Shown here: positions 37,059-46,509 of the stretch, piece after piece
Position numbering within the stretch: position 1 is the first letter of the stretch
How the letters are laid out: each line of letters starts with the position of its first letter
Assembly: GCF_031882575.1 (NCBI RefSeq)
Contig: NZ_CP134772.1
Coordinates: 5,615,001-5,679,000 of the forward strand
DNA length: 64,000 bases
Reading direction: 5' to 3'
Source of the DNA: Pseudomonas sp. VD-NE ins
GTDB lineage: Bacteria; Pseudomonadota; Gammaproteobacteria; Pseudomonadales; Pseudomonadaceae
Notes under the pieces: model-generated
What the model was told of the DNA's origin: nothing
The model's database searches: none
Seen by the model: only the letters and a program-made list of their open reading frames with translations
Position numbers and translations under genes: made by a program

Positions 37059-40007
37059 ATGAAGCCGCACATGCCCAAAGGATTGATTCGCGCGATTGGC
37101 GCCTTGTTGACAGCTCTGGCCCTCTACAGCCTGCTGGGGTTTCTGATTTTGCCGGGCATCGCCCTGCGTGTGGCCAATCAACAACTGGCCAATTACGCGA
37201 CGGTGCCTGCGCATATCCAGCGTATCGAGCTCAACCCGTTCAGCCTTGAAGTCACCCTGTGGGGACTGGTGATCGGCGAGCCGGGCAAGGAACAGATCGG
37301 CTTCGATCGCCTGTACGCCGACCTGCAAATCGACAGTCTGTGGACCAAAGCCCTGCACCTGGCCAACATCGAACTGGACAAGCCGAAGAGCGAAATCCTT
37401 TTCGCCAAAGACGGCAAGCTCAACCTTCTGGGCCTGTTCAATGTGCCGGCCAGTGAGCCGACACCGGCCGATCCGAACGCCAAGCCCTTCCCGCTGCGCA
37501 TCGACAACATCAAACTCGCCGGTGGCGTCGTGCACTTTGAAGATGTGCGCCCGAGCGAGCCGATCGAATTCCTCTACGACGACCTGAGCTTCGAACTGAA
37601 AAACCTCAGCACGTTGCCCGAAGACAGCGCCGACATGACCCTGGTCGCCATCGGCCCCGCTGGCGGCCGGATCGACTGGAGCGGTAATTTCAGCCTGATC
37701 CCGTTCACCTCCGAAGGCACCCTCAAAATCACCGACGGCAAGATGAAAGCCTTCTGGCCCTACGTGCGTGACTCGGTACCTTTGGTACTCGAAGACGGCG
37801 TGATCAGCCTCAGCAGCGAATACAAACTCAATCTGTCGAAAGAAACCGAACTGCAGTTGAACAATGTCGCGGTGAGCATCGCGCCATTCGCGATCAAGGC
37901 CCCCGATGGACGCCCGTTGGCGAAGCTCGAACGTCTCGACGTCAGCGAAACCTCGGTCGATCTGGCCAAACAGCAAGTGGTGGTCGGCAAGATCCGCAGC
38001 AACAAACTGGAAACCTGGGCAGCGCTCGAAGCCGACGGCCAACTGGACTGGCAGAAACTGTTCGCCAGCCAACCGTCGAAACCCGCCGCCAAAGCCGCCG
38101 CAGAACCGGTGAACACGCCGGCCGCTGCCGACTCGCCGAAAACACCGCCCGCGCCGAGCAAACCATGGCAAGTGCTGCTCAAAGACGTGCAATTGCGTAA
38201 CTACACCGTGCATCTGGCCGACCGCTCGGCCACACCCGCCGTCGCCCTGGATATCACCCCGCTGAACGTCGATCTGCAGGATTTCGACAGCCTCAACGGT
38301 TCGCCCTTCAAGCTCAAGCTCGACAGCGGCGTGGGCAAGCAAGGCAAGATCACGGCTGACGGCACGGTCAATCTCGCCCCGGTCAACGCCCAGCTCAATG
38401 TAAAAACCCAGGACATCGACCTGCGTGTCGCGCAGTCTTACATCAACCCGTTCATTCGCCTGGAACTGCGCAGCGGCATGCTCGGCAGTGATCTGAAGGT
38501 CAACCTCAAGAGCACCGAACCGCTGGCGCTCAGCGTCACCGGGCGCGCGCAGATCGATCAACTGCACACCCTCGACACCCTGAAAACCCGCGATTTTCTC
38601 AAGTGGCAGCAAGTGGTTGTCGAGGGCCTGAATTATCAACACGGCGACAGCCTGTCGATCGACAAGATCAATCTGTTCCAGCCGTATGTGCGGTTCATGA
38701 TCAACGATGACCGCACCACCAACATTGATGATCTGTTGATTCCACAACCCGCCGACAGCGGCGCAAAAACCGCAGCAGCGAAACCGGCCAGCAACGACAA
38801 ACCGCTGGGCATTCATATCGGCGGCATCGCCATCAACGACGGTTCGGCCAACTTCGCCGACTTCAGCCTGACGCCGAACTTCGCCACCGCCGTGCAGCAA
38901 CTCAATGGCCAGATAGGCACCATCGACAGCCGTCAGGCCAAACCGGCCAGCGTCGATATCAAAGGCAAGGTCGACCGTTATGCACCGGTGACCATCAAAG
39001 GCGCGGTCAATCCGTTCGACCCGATGGCCAGCCTCGACATCGCCACCAGTTTCAAACGCGTCGAACTGACCACCCTGACGCCCTACTCCGGCAAATTCGC
39101 CGGTTACCGCATCCGCAAGGGCCGGCTCAACCTCGACCTGCATTACCTGATCACCAAGGGCCAGCTCAAAGCCGAGAACAAAGTGGTGGTCGAGCAATTG
39201 CAGCTCGGTGAGAAAGTCGACAGCCCGGATGCTGTGAGCCTGCCACTGAAACTGGCGATTGCCTTGCTCAAGGACGTCGACGGCAAGATCTCCATCGAAT
39301 TGCCGGTGACCGGCGACTTGAACAACCCGCAGTTCAGCGTGATGCCGATTGTCTGGCAGACCCTGCGCAACCTGATCGTCAAAGCCGCTGCCGCGCCCTT
39401 CAAAATGATTGGCGGGCTGATCAGTGGCGGCGGTTCGGAAGACCTTGGCACGGTGTCGTTTGCCCCGGGTTCCAGCGAGTTGAACAAGGATGCCGAAGCG
39501 GCGCTGATCAAACTGTCGCAAGCACTGAAGGAGCGCCCGGCCCTGCGTCTGGAGATCGAAGGCACTGCCGCGCAGAGCAGCGATGGTCCGTTGCTCGCCG
39601 AACAGCGTCTGGAGCGTGAATACCAGAACAACTACTACAAGATGCTCCAGCGTCGTGGCGATAAAGTTCCGGCTCAGGCGTCGTTGCTGCAAGTGCCCGA
39701 CAGCGAGAAAGGTCCGCTGCTCGAAGGCATCTATCGCACCCGCCTGAAAACCCAGCCACCGGCCGAATGGAAAGATCTGGGCAAGGAAGAACGTACGGCG
39801 AAGATGCGCGAAGGCGTGATCAAGTTCTGGAGTGGCAGCGACGTGCTGTTGCGTCAGTTGGGTCAGGACCGCGCCAGCAGCATCAAGGATTATCTGGTCG
39901 ATAAAGGCCAGCTCGCAGACGACCGCGTGTACTTCATCGACGCCAATCTCGGTGAAGCCGAGAGTGATGGCCGCGTGGTGACGCAAATGCACCTGGATGC
40001 CGAGTGA
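37059..40007 (+). CDS. DUF748 domain-containing envelope protein (AsmA-like)
   Basis: Large exported protein of about 982 residues. One N-terminal membrane helix (about 9-32, ALLTALALYSLLGFLILPG) anchors it and the rest is periplasmic, beta-rich and repetitive, resembling the AsmA/TamB group that bridges the membranes. Residues about 315-385 form a Pro/Ala/Lys-rich linker. Near the end, VSFAPGSSELNKDAEAALIKLSQALKERP has the look of the start of an OmpA-like peptidoglycan-binding module. The function is unknown, with lipid transport as a possibility. I give the ATG at 37059, while 37071 (MPKGLIRAIG) is equally possible. It overlaps the DUF2845 gene. Confidence 0.82.
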   Translation: MKPHMPKGLIRAIGALLTALALYSLLGFLILPGIALRVANQQLANYATVPAHIQRIELNPFSLEVTLWGLVIGEPGKEQIGFDRLYADLQIDSLWTKALHLANIELDKPKSEILFAKDGKLNLLGLFNVPASEPTPADPNAKPFPLRIDNIKLAGGVVHFEDVRPSEPIEFLYDDLSFELKNLSTLPEDSADMTLVAIGPAGGRIDWSGNFSLIPFTSEGTLKITDGKMKAFWPYVRDSVPLVLEDGVISLSSEYKLNLSKETELQLNNVAVSIAPFAIKAPDGRPLAKLERLDVSETSVDLAKQQVVVGKIRSNKLETWAALEADGQLDWQKLFASQPSKPAAKAAAEPVNTPAAADSPKTPPAPSKPWQVLLKDVQLRNYTVHLADRSATPAVALDITPLNVDLQDFDSLNGSPFKLKLDSGVGKQGKITADGTVNLAPVNAQLNVKTQDIDLRVAQSYINPFIRLELRSGMLGSDLKVNLKSTEPLALSVTGRAQIDQLHTLDTLKTRDFLKWQQVVVEGLNYQHGDSLSIDKINLFQPYVRFMINDDRTTNIDDLLIPQPADSGAKTAAAKPASNDKPLGIHIGGIAINDGSANFADFSLTPNFATAVQQLNGQIGTIDSRQAKPASVDIKGKVDRYAPVTIKGAVNPFDPMASLDIATSFKRVELTTLTPYSGKFAGYRIRKGRLNLDLHYLITKGQLKAENKVVVEQLQLGEKVDSPDAVSLPLKLAIALLKDVDGKISIELPVTGDLNNPQFSVMPIVWQTLRNLIVKAAAAPFKMIGGLISGGGSEDLGTVSFAPGSSELNKDAEAALIKLSQALKERPALRLEIEGTAAQSSDGPLLAEQRLEREYQNNYYKMLQRRGDKVPAQASLLQVPDSEKGPLLEGIYRTRLKTQPPAEWKDLGKEERTAKMREGVIKFWSGSDVLLRQLGQDRASSIKDYLVDKGQLADDRVYFIDANLGEAESDGRVVTQMHLDAE

Positions 40008-40303
40008 TGAAACTGCAGTGGCTGGCCTTGCTCGCAATGACGTTCGCGGCCAGTCACGCCTCGGCGTCCGATACGCTGCGCTGCGGCAGTCAGTTGATCA
40101 GTCTCGGAGACCGCTCAAGCGAAGTCCTGCAAAAGTGCGGTGAGCCGGTCAGCCGAGATGTGCTGGGCTACAAGCGTAGCGCCAATCGCCGCGAGGAGTT
40201 TCAGGTCGAGGAATGGACCTACGGCCCGAGCAACGGCATGTATCAATACCTGCGCTTCGAAGGCAATCGCCTGCGACAGATCAACAGCAAACGCGGTAAC
40301 TGA
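40007..40303 (+). CDS. DUF2845 domain-containing exported protein
   Basis: Small periplasmic protein of 98 residues with signal peptide MKLQWLALLAMTFAASHASA (about 1-20). The mature part has two Cys (TLRCGSQLISLGDRSSEVLQKCGEPVSRD) that may form a disulfide, and the family pattern VEEWTYGPSNGMYQYLRFEGNRLRQI. The fold resembles SmpA/BamE-like small outer-membrane modules, but that is only an impression. The ATG overlaps the DUF748 stop as TGATG, so the two are translationally coupled and probably work together. The GTG at 40004 is an alternative start. Confidence 0.85.
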   Translation: MKLQWLALLAMTFAASHASASDTLRCGSQLISLGDRSSEVLQKCGEPVSRDVLGYKRSANRREEFQVEEWTYGPSNGMYQYLRFEGNRLRQINSKRGN

Positions 40304-40320
40304 CTCAACACCAAACCCCT

Positions 40321-40408
40321 GTGGGAGCGAGCCTGCTCGCGAATGCGTCGTGTCAGTCGACATCTTCGTCGGCTGACAGATCGCATTCGCGAGCAGGCTC
40401 GCTCCCAC
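40321..40408. repeat. REP doublet, GTGGGAGCGAGC family
   Basis: 88-bp palindrome with nearly perfect arms (GTGGGAGCGAGCCTGCTCGC and complement, extended by GAATGCG/CGCATTC). It lies between convergent genes. Confidence 0.9.
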
Positions 40409-40431
40409 AGTTGTTTTATGTTGCCCCTGAA

Positions 40432-40466
40432 ATAGAACAGGCCCCGACACAAGTGGCGGGGCCTGT
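40432..40466 (-). terminator. Terminator of the BON-domain gene
   Basis: Stem ACAGGCCCCG/CGGGGCCTGT. Read on the minus strand it is followed by TTCTATTTC, a moderate T tract. It is on the 3' side of the BON gene. Confidence 0.7.
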
Positions 40467-40572
40467 AATGGTCACATCCGTGTGACCGTTCGCATGAACT
40501 CTAAAGTTGCGGCAGACGTATTGCTCGGCCCGTCTGTCGCGCCTTCTCCCGGTCCAGGCGAGAAGTCATGCC

Positions 40573-40929
40573 TTACTCGGCTTTCAGGCCGTCAGCGGAG
40601 ACCGCTTTGACGCCTTTGATTTTCTTGGTGATCGCTACAGCGGTAGCTTTCTGAGACTCGGTAACGGCTACAGTCGACGACAGCGATACAACACCTTTGT
40701 TGGTTTCTACTTTGATGTCGGTGCCCGGAATGCCTTTTTCGGTGACCAGGTCGCTTTTGACTTTGGTGGTGATCCAGGTATCGGAAGTAGTTTCTTTAGC
40801 CTTGGTCATTTCACCGGCGGCCAGAGTCATTGGAGCCTGGGTAGCCTGGGTGGATTGTGCGAACGCACCGGAAGCCATGGTCAGGGTCAGCGCGGTAGCA
40901 GCAGCGGCAGTGATAGCGAACTTCTTCAT
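40573..40929 (-). CDS. BON domain-containing periplasmic protein
   Basis: Exported protein of 118 residues: signal peptide MKKFAITAAAATALTLTMASGAFA (about 1-24), short linker, then one BON domain (about 45-118) recognised by DTWITTKVKSDLVTEKGIPGTDIKVETNKGVVSLSS and the closing AVAITKKIKGVKAVSADGLK. BON domains bind phospholipid surfaces, as in OsmY and DolP, and such proteins often respond to osmotic or envelope stress. The ATG at 40929 has an AGGAGT ribosome site about 7 nt upstream. The longer frame to 41025 has no signal-peptide logic. It is a single gene. Confidence 0.9.
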   Translation of the reverse strand: MKKFAITAAAATALTLTMASGAFAQSTQATQAPMTLAAGEMTKAKETTSDTWITTKVKSDLVTEKGIPGTDIKVETNKGVVSLSSTVAVTESQKATAVAITKKIKGVKAVSADGLKAE

Positions 40930-41179
40930 ACGAGTAACTCCTGTTTTTCTGGAAAGTCTGCTGGTTGTCTTGTCAGCAGGGTTACCAAGGTAGTTGCGAA
41001 CGCTGTGCCAACTTTTTATCCACAATAAAAATATTTAAAATCAAACACTTAGCCAAAAACCCAAATTCCGATTTCATGCAATTTGCATGACTTGCAGATA
41101 AATCGCATGCAAGTTGCGGTTTTTTGGAAAGTTCCTAAGACGCTGAAATTATTGAAGCTTTTATTTATCGCCAGACCAA

Positions 41180-41207
41180 GAAAATGCCCCGTAAACGGGG
41201 CATTTTT
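41180..41207 (-). terminator. Terminator of pilA
   Basis: Stem AAATGCCCCG/CGGGGCATTT with loop TAAA, with A tract on one side and T tract on the other, so it could serve both strands. It is 19 nt after the pilA stop. Confidence 0.88.
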
Positions 41208-41225
41208 AACAGATCGAATGATCGA

Positions 41226-41666
41226 TCAAGTACCGCTGCCTGGGCAGCCTTTAGGGGCGTAGTCGGCGTTCACGGTTGATGCACAACTCCAGACACCCGC
41301 TGCCGAGCCAGTCCCGGAAGAGCGGGTTAGCGTGATCGTTTTGCCCAGCACCGGAGCTGGTGCGTTAGCGAGTGTGCAAACGATGCTGCCTGCCCCAGAA
41401 GACGCAGTACCCGACGCCGCTACCGTGCCGCAGTTGGTAGTGGTGAAAGTGGCGCTACCGGTGACGTTCGTCAGGCTTGGATCGGTGCCTTGGTTAATGG
41501 TGTCTTCAAACGGAATCTTCAGTGCACTGATTTCTGCCAGACCCGCAGTGACCTTCGCCCGCGCTTGATACTTGGTGTACTGCGGCAGGGCGATAGTCGC
41601 CAGAATCCCGATGATCGCCACCACGATCAACAGTTCGATCAGAGTAAAACCTTGTTGTTTTTTCAT
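41226..41666 (-). CDS. pilA: Type IV major pilin PilA
   Basis: Structural subunit of type IV pili. The 146-residue prepilin has a six-residue leader (MKKQQG), processed after Gly6 so that the mature protein begins with the N-methylated Phe ([20 protein letters not shown]), including Glu5. The globular part is Thr/Ser/Gly-rich and has four cysteines, two near the C-terminus (WSCAS and KGCPG) that probably close the D-loop. I start at the ATG at 41666. The frame to 41726 has no valid leader. It is divergent from pilB and has a sigma-54 promoter. Confidence 0.95.
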   Translation of the reverse strand: MKKQQGFTLIELLIVVAIIGILATIALPQYTKYQARAKVTAGLAEISALKIPFEDTINQGTDPSLTNVTGSATFTTTNCGTVAASGTASSGAGSIVCTLANAPAPVLGKTITLTRSSGTGSAAGVWSCASTVNADYAPKGCPGSGT

Positions 41667-41714
41667 AGACACGCTCCATGCATGAGTCGAAATCTCATGA
41701 TCTGCAAGGGACGC

Positions 41715-41731
41715 AGCATAGGCCATGCCAA
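41715..41731 (-). promoter_or_regulatory. Sigma-54 promoter of pilA
   Basis: On the minus strand TTGGCATGGCCTATGCT matches the -24/-12 consensus at nearly every position (GG and GC 12 bp apart). The start of transcription would be near 41705, about 40 nt before the ATG. Confidence 0.85.
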
Positions 41732-41803
41732 CGCCTCCAAGCCCCGTCCGTTGGGCGCGTCCCCTCTACAACGCCATTTCCTACAACCCGCAACCGCACT
41801 ATC

Positions 41804-41818
41804 TGACACTTTTTGTCA
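41804..41818 (-). promoter_or_regulatory. Probable PilR binding site upstream of pilA
   Basis: TGACA-N5-TGTCA palindrome about 100 bp upstream of the predicted pilA start. PilR sites in P. aeruginosa contain TGTC cores and lie about 80-120 bp upstream, so position and sequence agree. Confidence 0.6.
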
Positions 41819-41834
41819 CCTGTACCCGCCGTGT

Positions 41835-41863
41835 TTGGCGCTGTCACTTGACTAGGCTATAAG
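41835..41863 (+). promoter_or_regulatory. Candidate sigma-70 promoter of pilB
   Basis: TTGGCG (41835-41840) and TATAAG (41858-41863) are 17 bp apart, giving a start near 41870 about 22 nt before the pilB ATG. Confidence 0.5.
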
Positions 41864-41891
41864 TCATGAACGGCAAGCCTGCGGAATACCC

Positions 41892-43592
41892 ATGAATGAC
41901 ATCGCTCTGAGCGGTCTGGCCAAGCAATTGGTGCAGGCCGAACTGCTCACGGAAAAAAGCGCCCAGCAAGCCTGGCAACAGGCCCAGCGCAATCGGCTGT
42001 CGCTGGTCAGCTATCTGGTGCAGAACAAACTGGTCAAGAGCTGGCAGGTGGCCGAGATCGCCAGCGAGCATTTCGGCATGGCGTTCCTTGATCTCAATTG
42101 CCTCGACAAGGAAACCCAGCCCAAAGGCCTGGTCAGCGAAAAACTGGTCCGTCAGCATCACGCCCTGCCCTTGTGGCGGCGGGGCAACAAGCTGTTCGTG
42201 GGGATTTCCGATCCGAGCAATCATCAAGCGATCAACGACATTCAGTTCAGCACCGGCCTGAGCACCGAAGCCATTCTGGTCGAGGACGACAAGCTCAGCG
42301 ATGCCATCGAAAAGTTCTTCGACACCCACGCCAGTGGTCTGGAGGACATGGCCGATGTCGATCTCGACGGCCTCGATGTCGAATCCATCGACGACAACAA
42401 ACAGGACGCCATCGCTGGCCTCGACGCTGACGATGCACCCGTGGTGCGCTTCGTCCACAAGATGTTGCTCGACGCGATCAAGAGCGGCTCTTCCGACCTG
42501 CACTTCGAACCCTACGAGAAGAACTACCGGGTACGCGTGCGCACCGACGGCATCCTGCGCGAAGTGGCCAAGCCACCGATTCAACTGGCCGGGCGCATCG
42601 CCGCACGCCTGAAAGTCATGGCCAGCCTCGATATCTCGGAACGACGCAAGCCGCAGGACGGGCGGATCAAAATGCGCCTGTCGAAGAGCAAGTCGATCGA
42701 CTTTCGGGTCAACACGCTGCCGACCCTGTGGGGCGAAAAAGTGGTGATCCGGATTCTCGACCCGTCCAGCGCACAGATCGGCATCGACGCCCTCGGCTAC
42801 GAGCCGGTGCAGAAAGACTTGTACATGGCCGCGCTCAAGCAGCCACAGGGCATGATTCTGGTCACCGGCCCCACCGGTTCGGGTAAAACCGTGTCGCTGT
42901 ACACCGGCCTGAATATTCTCAACACCGTCGACATCAACATCTCCACTGCCGAAGACCCGGTGGAGATCAACATGGAAGGCATCAACCAGGTCAACGTCAA
43001 CCCCAAACAGGGCCTGGACTTTGCCCAGGCGCTGCGCTCGTTTCTGCGTCAGGACCCGGACGTGATCATGGTCGGCGAGATCCGCGATCTGGAAACCGCC
43101 GAGATCGCGATCAAGGCTGCGCAGACCGGCCACCTCGTGCTCTCGACCCTGCACACCAACAGCGCTGCGGAAACCCTCACGCGTCTGCACAACATGGGCA
43201 TTCCCGGTTTCAACATCGCCACCTCGGTCAGTCTGATCATCGCCCAGCGGCTGGCGCGAAAACTGTGCAGCCATTGCAAGAAGCCCATCGAGATCCCACG
43301 CGAAACCTTGCTCAAGGAAGGCTTCCCCGAGGAACGCATCGGCCATTTCACGATCTACGAGCCGGTCGGTTGCGATCACTGCAACGGCGGCTACAAAGGA
43401 CGCGTGGGGATTTATGAAGTGGTGAAAAACACTCCAGAGCTGCAACGTTTGATCATGGCCGAAGGCAACTCGCTGGAAATCGACAGTCAAATGCGCCGCG
43501 ACGGCTTCGACGACCTGCGCACCTCAGGGCTGCGCAAAGCCATGCAAGGCATCACCAGCCTTGAAGAAATCAACCGGGTTACCAAGGACTGA
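41892..43592 (+). CDS. pilB: Type IV pilus assembly ATPase PilB
   Basis: Hexameric ATPase in the cytoplasm that drives pilus extension. The 566 residues have an N-terminal GspE/MshEN domain (about 1-150), Walker A GPTGSGKT (326-333), the Asp box STAEDPVEINMEG, Walker B region FLRQDPDVIMVGEIRD, the His box HLVLSTLHTNSAAETLTRL, and the zinc-binding tetracysteine CSHCKKP ... CDHCNGGYKGR. All are intact. The ATG at 41892 follows a GCGGAATA-type site. It is the first gene of pilB-pilC-pilD-coaE-yacG and is divergent from pilA. Confidence 0.97.
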   Translation: MNDIALSGLAKQLVQAELLTEKSAQQAWQQAQRNRLSLVSYLVQNKLVKSWQVAEIASEHFGMAFLDLNCLDKETQPKGLVSEKLVRQHHALPLWRRGNKLFVGISDPSNHQAINDIQFSTGLSTEAILVEDDKLSDAIEKFFDTHASGLEDMADVDLDGLDVESIDDNKQDAIAGLDADDAPVVRFVHKMLLDAIKSGSSDLHFEPYEKNYRVRVRTDGILREVAKPPIQLAGRIAARLKVMASLDISERRKPQDGRIKMRLSKSKSIDFRVNTLPTLWGEKVVIRILDPSSAQIGIDALGYEPVQKDLYMAALKQPQGMILVTGPTGSGKTVSLYTGLNILNTVDINISTAEDPVEINMEGINQVNVNPKQGLDFAQALRSFLRQDPDVIMVGEIRDLETAEIAIKAAQTGHLVLSTLHTNSAAETLTRLHNMGIPGFNIATSVSLIIAQRLARKLCSHCKKPIEIPRETLLKEGFPEERIGHFTIYEPVGCDHCNGGYKGRVGIYEVVKNTPELQRLIMAEGNSLEIDSQMRRDGFDDLRTSGLRKAMQGITSLEEINRVTKD

Positions 43593-43594
43593 AC

Positions 43595-44812
43595 ATGGCG
43601 GTCAAGGCAGCGAAAATCAGTATTTATGCCTGGGAAGGTACGGACAGGAAAGGCAGCAAAGTCACCGGTGAACTCAGCGGACAGAACCCGGCGCTGATCA
43701 AGGCTCAACTGCGTAAACAGGGGATCAATCCCGGCAAGGTGCGCAAGAAATCCGCGTCTCTGTTGAGCTTTGGCAAGCGTATCAAAGCTCAGGACATTGC
43801 CCTGTTCACCCGGCAGATGGCGACGATGATGAAGGCCGGCGTACCGTTGTTGCAGTCGTTCGACATCATTGGCGAAGGCTTTGAAAACCCGGCCATGCGC
43901 AAGCTGGTGGACGAGGTCAAACAGGAGGTCGCGGCGGGTAACAGCTTCGCCACCGCCCTGCGCAAGAAGCCGCAATATTTCGACGAGTTGTATTGCAACC
44001 TGGTCGACGCCGGCGAACAGTCCGGCGCCCTCGACACGTTGCTGGAACGGGTCGCAACCTATAAGGAAAAAAGCGAACGGCTCAAGGCCAAGATCAAAAA
44101 AGCCATGACCTACCCCACCGCCGTGGTGCTGGTGGCGGCCGTGGTGACCGGGATCCTGCTGGTGAAAGTGGTGCCACAGTTTCAGTCAGTGTTTTCCGGT
44201 TTCGGCGCTGAGCTGCCCGCGTTCACCCTGATGGTGATCAGCCTGTCCGAGTTCATGCAGCAATGGTGGTGGGCGATTCTCGGCGCTCTGGTCGGGGCGA
44301 TTTTCGGTACTCGCCATGCGCTGAAAACATCCCAGGCCTTGCGCGATCGCAAAGACACCTGGCTGCTGAAACTGCCACTGGTGGGCACGCTGATGTACAA
44401 GTCCGCCGTGGCGCGATTCGCTCGAACCCTGTCGACCACATTCGCTGCCGGTGTGCCGCTGGTGGAGGCGCTCGATTCGGTGGCCGGGGCCACCGGCAAC
44501 GTGGTGTTCAAACGCGCTGTGCTGCGCATTCGTCAGGACGTCTCGACCGGTATGCAGCTGAATTTTTCCATGCGTACCACTGGCGTGTTTCCGAACATGG
44601 CCGTGCAGATGACCGCGATCGGCGAAGAGTCCGGTGCACTGGATGAAATGCTCGACAAGGTTGCAGGCTTTTACGAGGAAGAAGTGGATAACATGGTCGA
44701 CAACCTCACCAGCCTGATGGAGCCGTTCATCATGGTGGTGCTAGGCGTTATCGTCGGCGGGCTGGTGGTGGCCATGTACCTGCCGATCTTCCAACTCGGC
44801 TCAGCGATCTGA
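43595..44812 (+). CDS. pilC: Type IV pilus inner-membrane platform protein PilC
   Basis: GspF/PilC platform protein of 405 residues that links the motor ATPases to the growing pilus. Two GspF repeats (about 65-190 and 270-395) each have the FTRQMATMMKAGVPLLQSF-type and FARTLSTTFAAGVPLVEAL-type start and the GEQSGALDTLLERVA and GEESGALDEMLDKVA motifs. Three hydrophobic segments follow them (YPTAVVLVAAVVTGILLVKVVP, the middle one, and VVLGVIVGGLVVAMYLPIF). It begins 2 nt after pilB and ends 1 nt before pilD, so the genes are one operon. Confidence 0.97.
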   Translation: MAVKAAKISIYAWEGTDRKGSKVTGELSGQNPALIKAQLRKQGINPGKVRKKSASLLSFGKRIKAQDIALFTRQMATMMKAGVPLLQSFDIIGEGFENPAMRKLVDEVKQEVAAGNSFATALRKKPQYFDELYCNLVDAGEQSGALDTLLERVATYKEKSERLKAKIKKAMTYPTAVVLVAAVVTGILLVKVVPQFQSVFSGFGAELPAFTLMVISLSEFMQQWWWAILGALVGAIFGTRHALKTSQALRDRKDTWLLKLPLVGTLMYKSAVARFARTLSTTFAAGVPLVEALDSVAGATGNVVFKRAVLRIRQDVSTGMQLNFSMRTTGVFPNMAVQMTAIGEESGALDEMLDKVAGFYEEEVDNMVDNLTSLMEPFIMVVLGVIVGGLVVAMYLPIFQLGSAI

Positions 44813-44813
44813 C

Positions 44814-45686
44814 ATGCCTATCGACGAACTGTTCGCCCTGTATCCGCTGGCCTTTGTCTTCACCGCCCTGTTGCTGGGTCTGGTGGTCGGCAGCTTCCTC
44901 AACGTACTGATCTGGCGCCTGCCGAAAATGCTTGAGCGCGACTGGCGCCAGCAGGCCCACGACGTGCTCGGCTTGCCCGGCGAAACGCCGCAACCGACCT
45001 ACAACCTGATGCTGCCGCACTCCGAATGTCCGCATTGCGCCCACCGGATCCGCCCGTGGGAAAACATTCCCCTGCTCAGTTATCTTTGGCTGCGAGGGCG
45101 CTGCTCAGCGTGCGCCGCGCCGATCAGTAAACGTTATCCGTTGACCGAACTGGCCTGTGGGCTGCTCTCGGCCTTCATCGCTTGGCACTTCGGGGTCGGT
45201 TGGCCGGCGTGCCTGCTGATCGTCCTCACCTGGGGCTTGCTGGCGATGAGCCTGATCGACACCGCGCATCAGTTACTGCCTGATGTGCTGGTGCTGCCGC
45301 TGCTGTGGTTGGGGTTGATCATCAACAGTTTCGGCTTGTTCGTGCCCTTGCACGATGCGCTGTGGGGCGCGGTGGTCGGCTACATGGCGCTGTGGTCGGT
45401 GTTCTGGCTGTTCAAATTGCTGACCGGCAAGGATGGTATCGGTCACGGTGACTTCAAGTTGCTGGCGCTGCTCGGCGCGTGGGGCGGCTGGCAGATTCTG
45501 CCGCTGACCATCCTGTTGTCATCGCTGGTCGGCGCCGTGATCGGGGTGATTTTGCTGCGCCTGCGCGAGCAGAAAACCTCGACGCCGATCCCCTTCGGCC
45601 CCTATCTGGCAATTGCCGGCTGGATTGCCTTGCTCTGGGGTGGTCAAATAACCGACTTCTATTGGCAGTTTGTCGGTTTGAAATGA
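44814..45686 (+). CDS. pilD: Prepilin leader peptidase/N-methyltransferase PilD
   Basis: Inner-membrane aspartic protease of 290 residues that cleaves and N-methylates type IV prepilins and type II secretion pseudopilins. The cytoplasmic zinc-binding tetracysteine is at C72-x-x-C75 and C97-x-x-C100. The catalytic Asp residues are in [14 protein letters not shown] and [21 protein letters not shown]. About eight hydrophobic helices are seen. Its substrate pilA and a pilE-like pilin are in the same window. It overlaps coaE by 4 nt. Confidence 0.97.
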   Translation: MPIDELFALYPLAFVFTALLLGLVVGSFLNVLIWRLPKMLERDWRQQAHDVLGLPGETPQPTYNLMLPHSECPHCAHRIRPWENIPLLSYLWLRGRCSACAAPISKRYPLTELACGLLSAFIAWHFGVGWPACLLIVLTWGLLAMSLIDTAHQLLPDVLVLPLLWLGLIINSFGLFVPLHDALWGAVVGYMALWSVFWLFKLLTGKDGIGHGDFKLLALLGAWGGWQILPLTILLSSLVGAVIGVILLRLREQKTSTPIPFGPYLAIAGWIALLWGGQITDFYWQFVGLK

Positions 45687-46306
45687 ATACCCCTGTGGAA
45701 AAACCCTGGATTCTCGGCCTCACCGGCGGCATCGGCAGCGGCAAAAGCGCGGCGGCCCAGCACTTCATTGATCTGGGTGTCCATGTGGTGGATGCCGATC
45801 ACGCGGCGCGCTGGGTGGTAGAGCCGGGGCGTCCAGCGCTGGCAAAGATTGCCGAACACTTCGGCCCGGGCGTACTGCACGCTGATGGCACGCTGGACCG
45901 CGCCGCCCTGCGCAAGCTGATCTTCGAGGTGCCGGAGCAACGCCGCTGGCTCGAAGCCCTGCTGCATCCGCTGATCGCCGAGGAAATCGCTCATCATCTG
46001 GCGCTGGCAAAATCGCCTTACGCGATTCTGGTTTCGCCGCTGTTGATCGAATCCGGGCAATACGCGATGACCCAGCGCATCCTGGTGATCGACGCCCCGC
46101 AACAATTGCAGATCGAACGCACCTTGCAGCGTGACCAGACCAGCGAAGCGCAGGTTCAGGCGATTCTCAAGGCCCAGTCGAGCCGCGAAGACCGCGTGAG
46201 CCGTGCCGACGACGTGGTGGTCAATGACCGCGACCTCGCCTGGTTGCACAGCGAAGTCGAGCGTCTGCATCACTTTTACCTGACTTTATCCGGAGGCCAA
46301 GCATGA
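45683..46306 (+). CDS. coaE: Dephospho-CoA kinase
   Basis: Last step of coenzyme A synthesis, phosphorylating the ribose 3'-OH of dephospho-CoA. The 207 residues have the P-loop [11 protein letters not shown] (about 12-22), [15 protein letters not shown], the LID-like region [18 protein letters not shown], and [16 protein letters not shown] near the end. The ATG overlaps the pilD stop (ATGA), a linkage common in gammaproteobacteria. The upstream part of the frame (from 45479) lies inside pilD. It overlaps yacG by 4 nt. Confidence 0.97.
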   Translation: MNTPVEKPWILGLTGGIGSGKSAAAQHFIDLGVHVVDADHAARWVVEPGRPALAKIAEHFGPGVLHADGTLDRAALRKLIFEVPEQRRWLEALLHPLIAEEIAHHLALAKSPYAILVSPLLIESGQYAMTQRILVIDAPQQLQIERTLQRDQTSEAQVQAILKAQSSREDRVSRADDVVVNDRDLAWLHSEVERLHHFYLTLSGGQA

Positions 46307-46503
46307 GCCAGATTCCCACCGTTGAATGCCCGACCTGCGGCGCCCCCGTGGAATTCATCCCCGAAAACAAGTTTCGGCCGTTCTGCTCTGATCGCTGCAA
46401 GCTGATCGACCTCGGCGCCTGGGCGTCGGAAGAACACAAGATTCCGGTCGCACCGGATGCCGAGGACGAACTGTTTTCCGGCGACTTCGATCCGCGTCAC
46501 TGA
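46303..46503 (+). CDS. yacG: DNA gyrase inhibitor YacG
   Basis: Zinc-binding protein of 66 residues that inhibits gyrase by binding GyrB in E. coli. The four zinc-ligand Cys are in [11 protein letters not shown] (C-x-x-C) and [15 protein letters not shown] (C-x3-C), and the acidic C-terminal tail is present. It is the last gene of the pilBCD-coaE-yacG unit and begins inside the end of coaE (ATGA). Confidence 0.95.
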   Translation: MSQIPTVECPTCGAPVEFIPENKFRPFCSDRCKLIDLGAWASEEHKIPVAPDAEDELFSGDFDPRH

Positions 46504-46509
46504 TCTCGA

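Noticed and set aside
36900..40037. 1045-codon open frame on the minus strand opposite the DUF748 gene
   Set aside because: The longest frame in the region, but it has no signal peptide, no domain and covers two plus-strand genes with coupled start and stop. Its amino acids show the usual shadow bias (Val, Phe, His, Gln).
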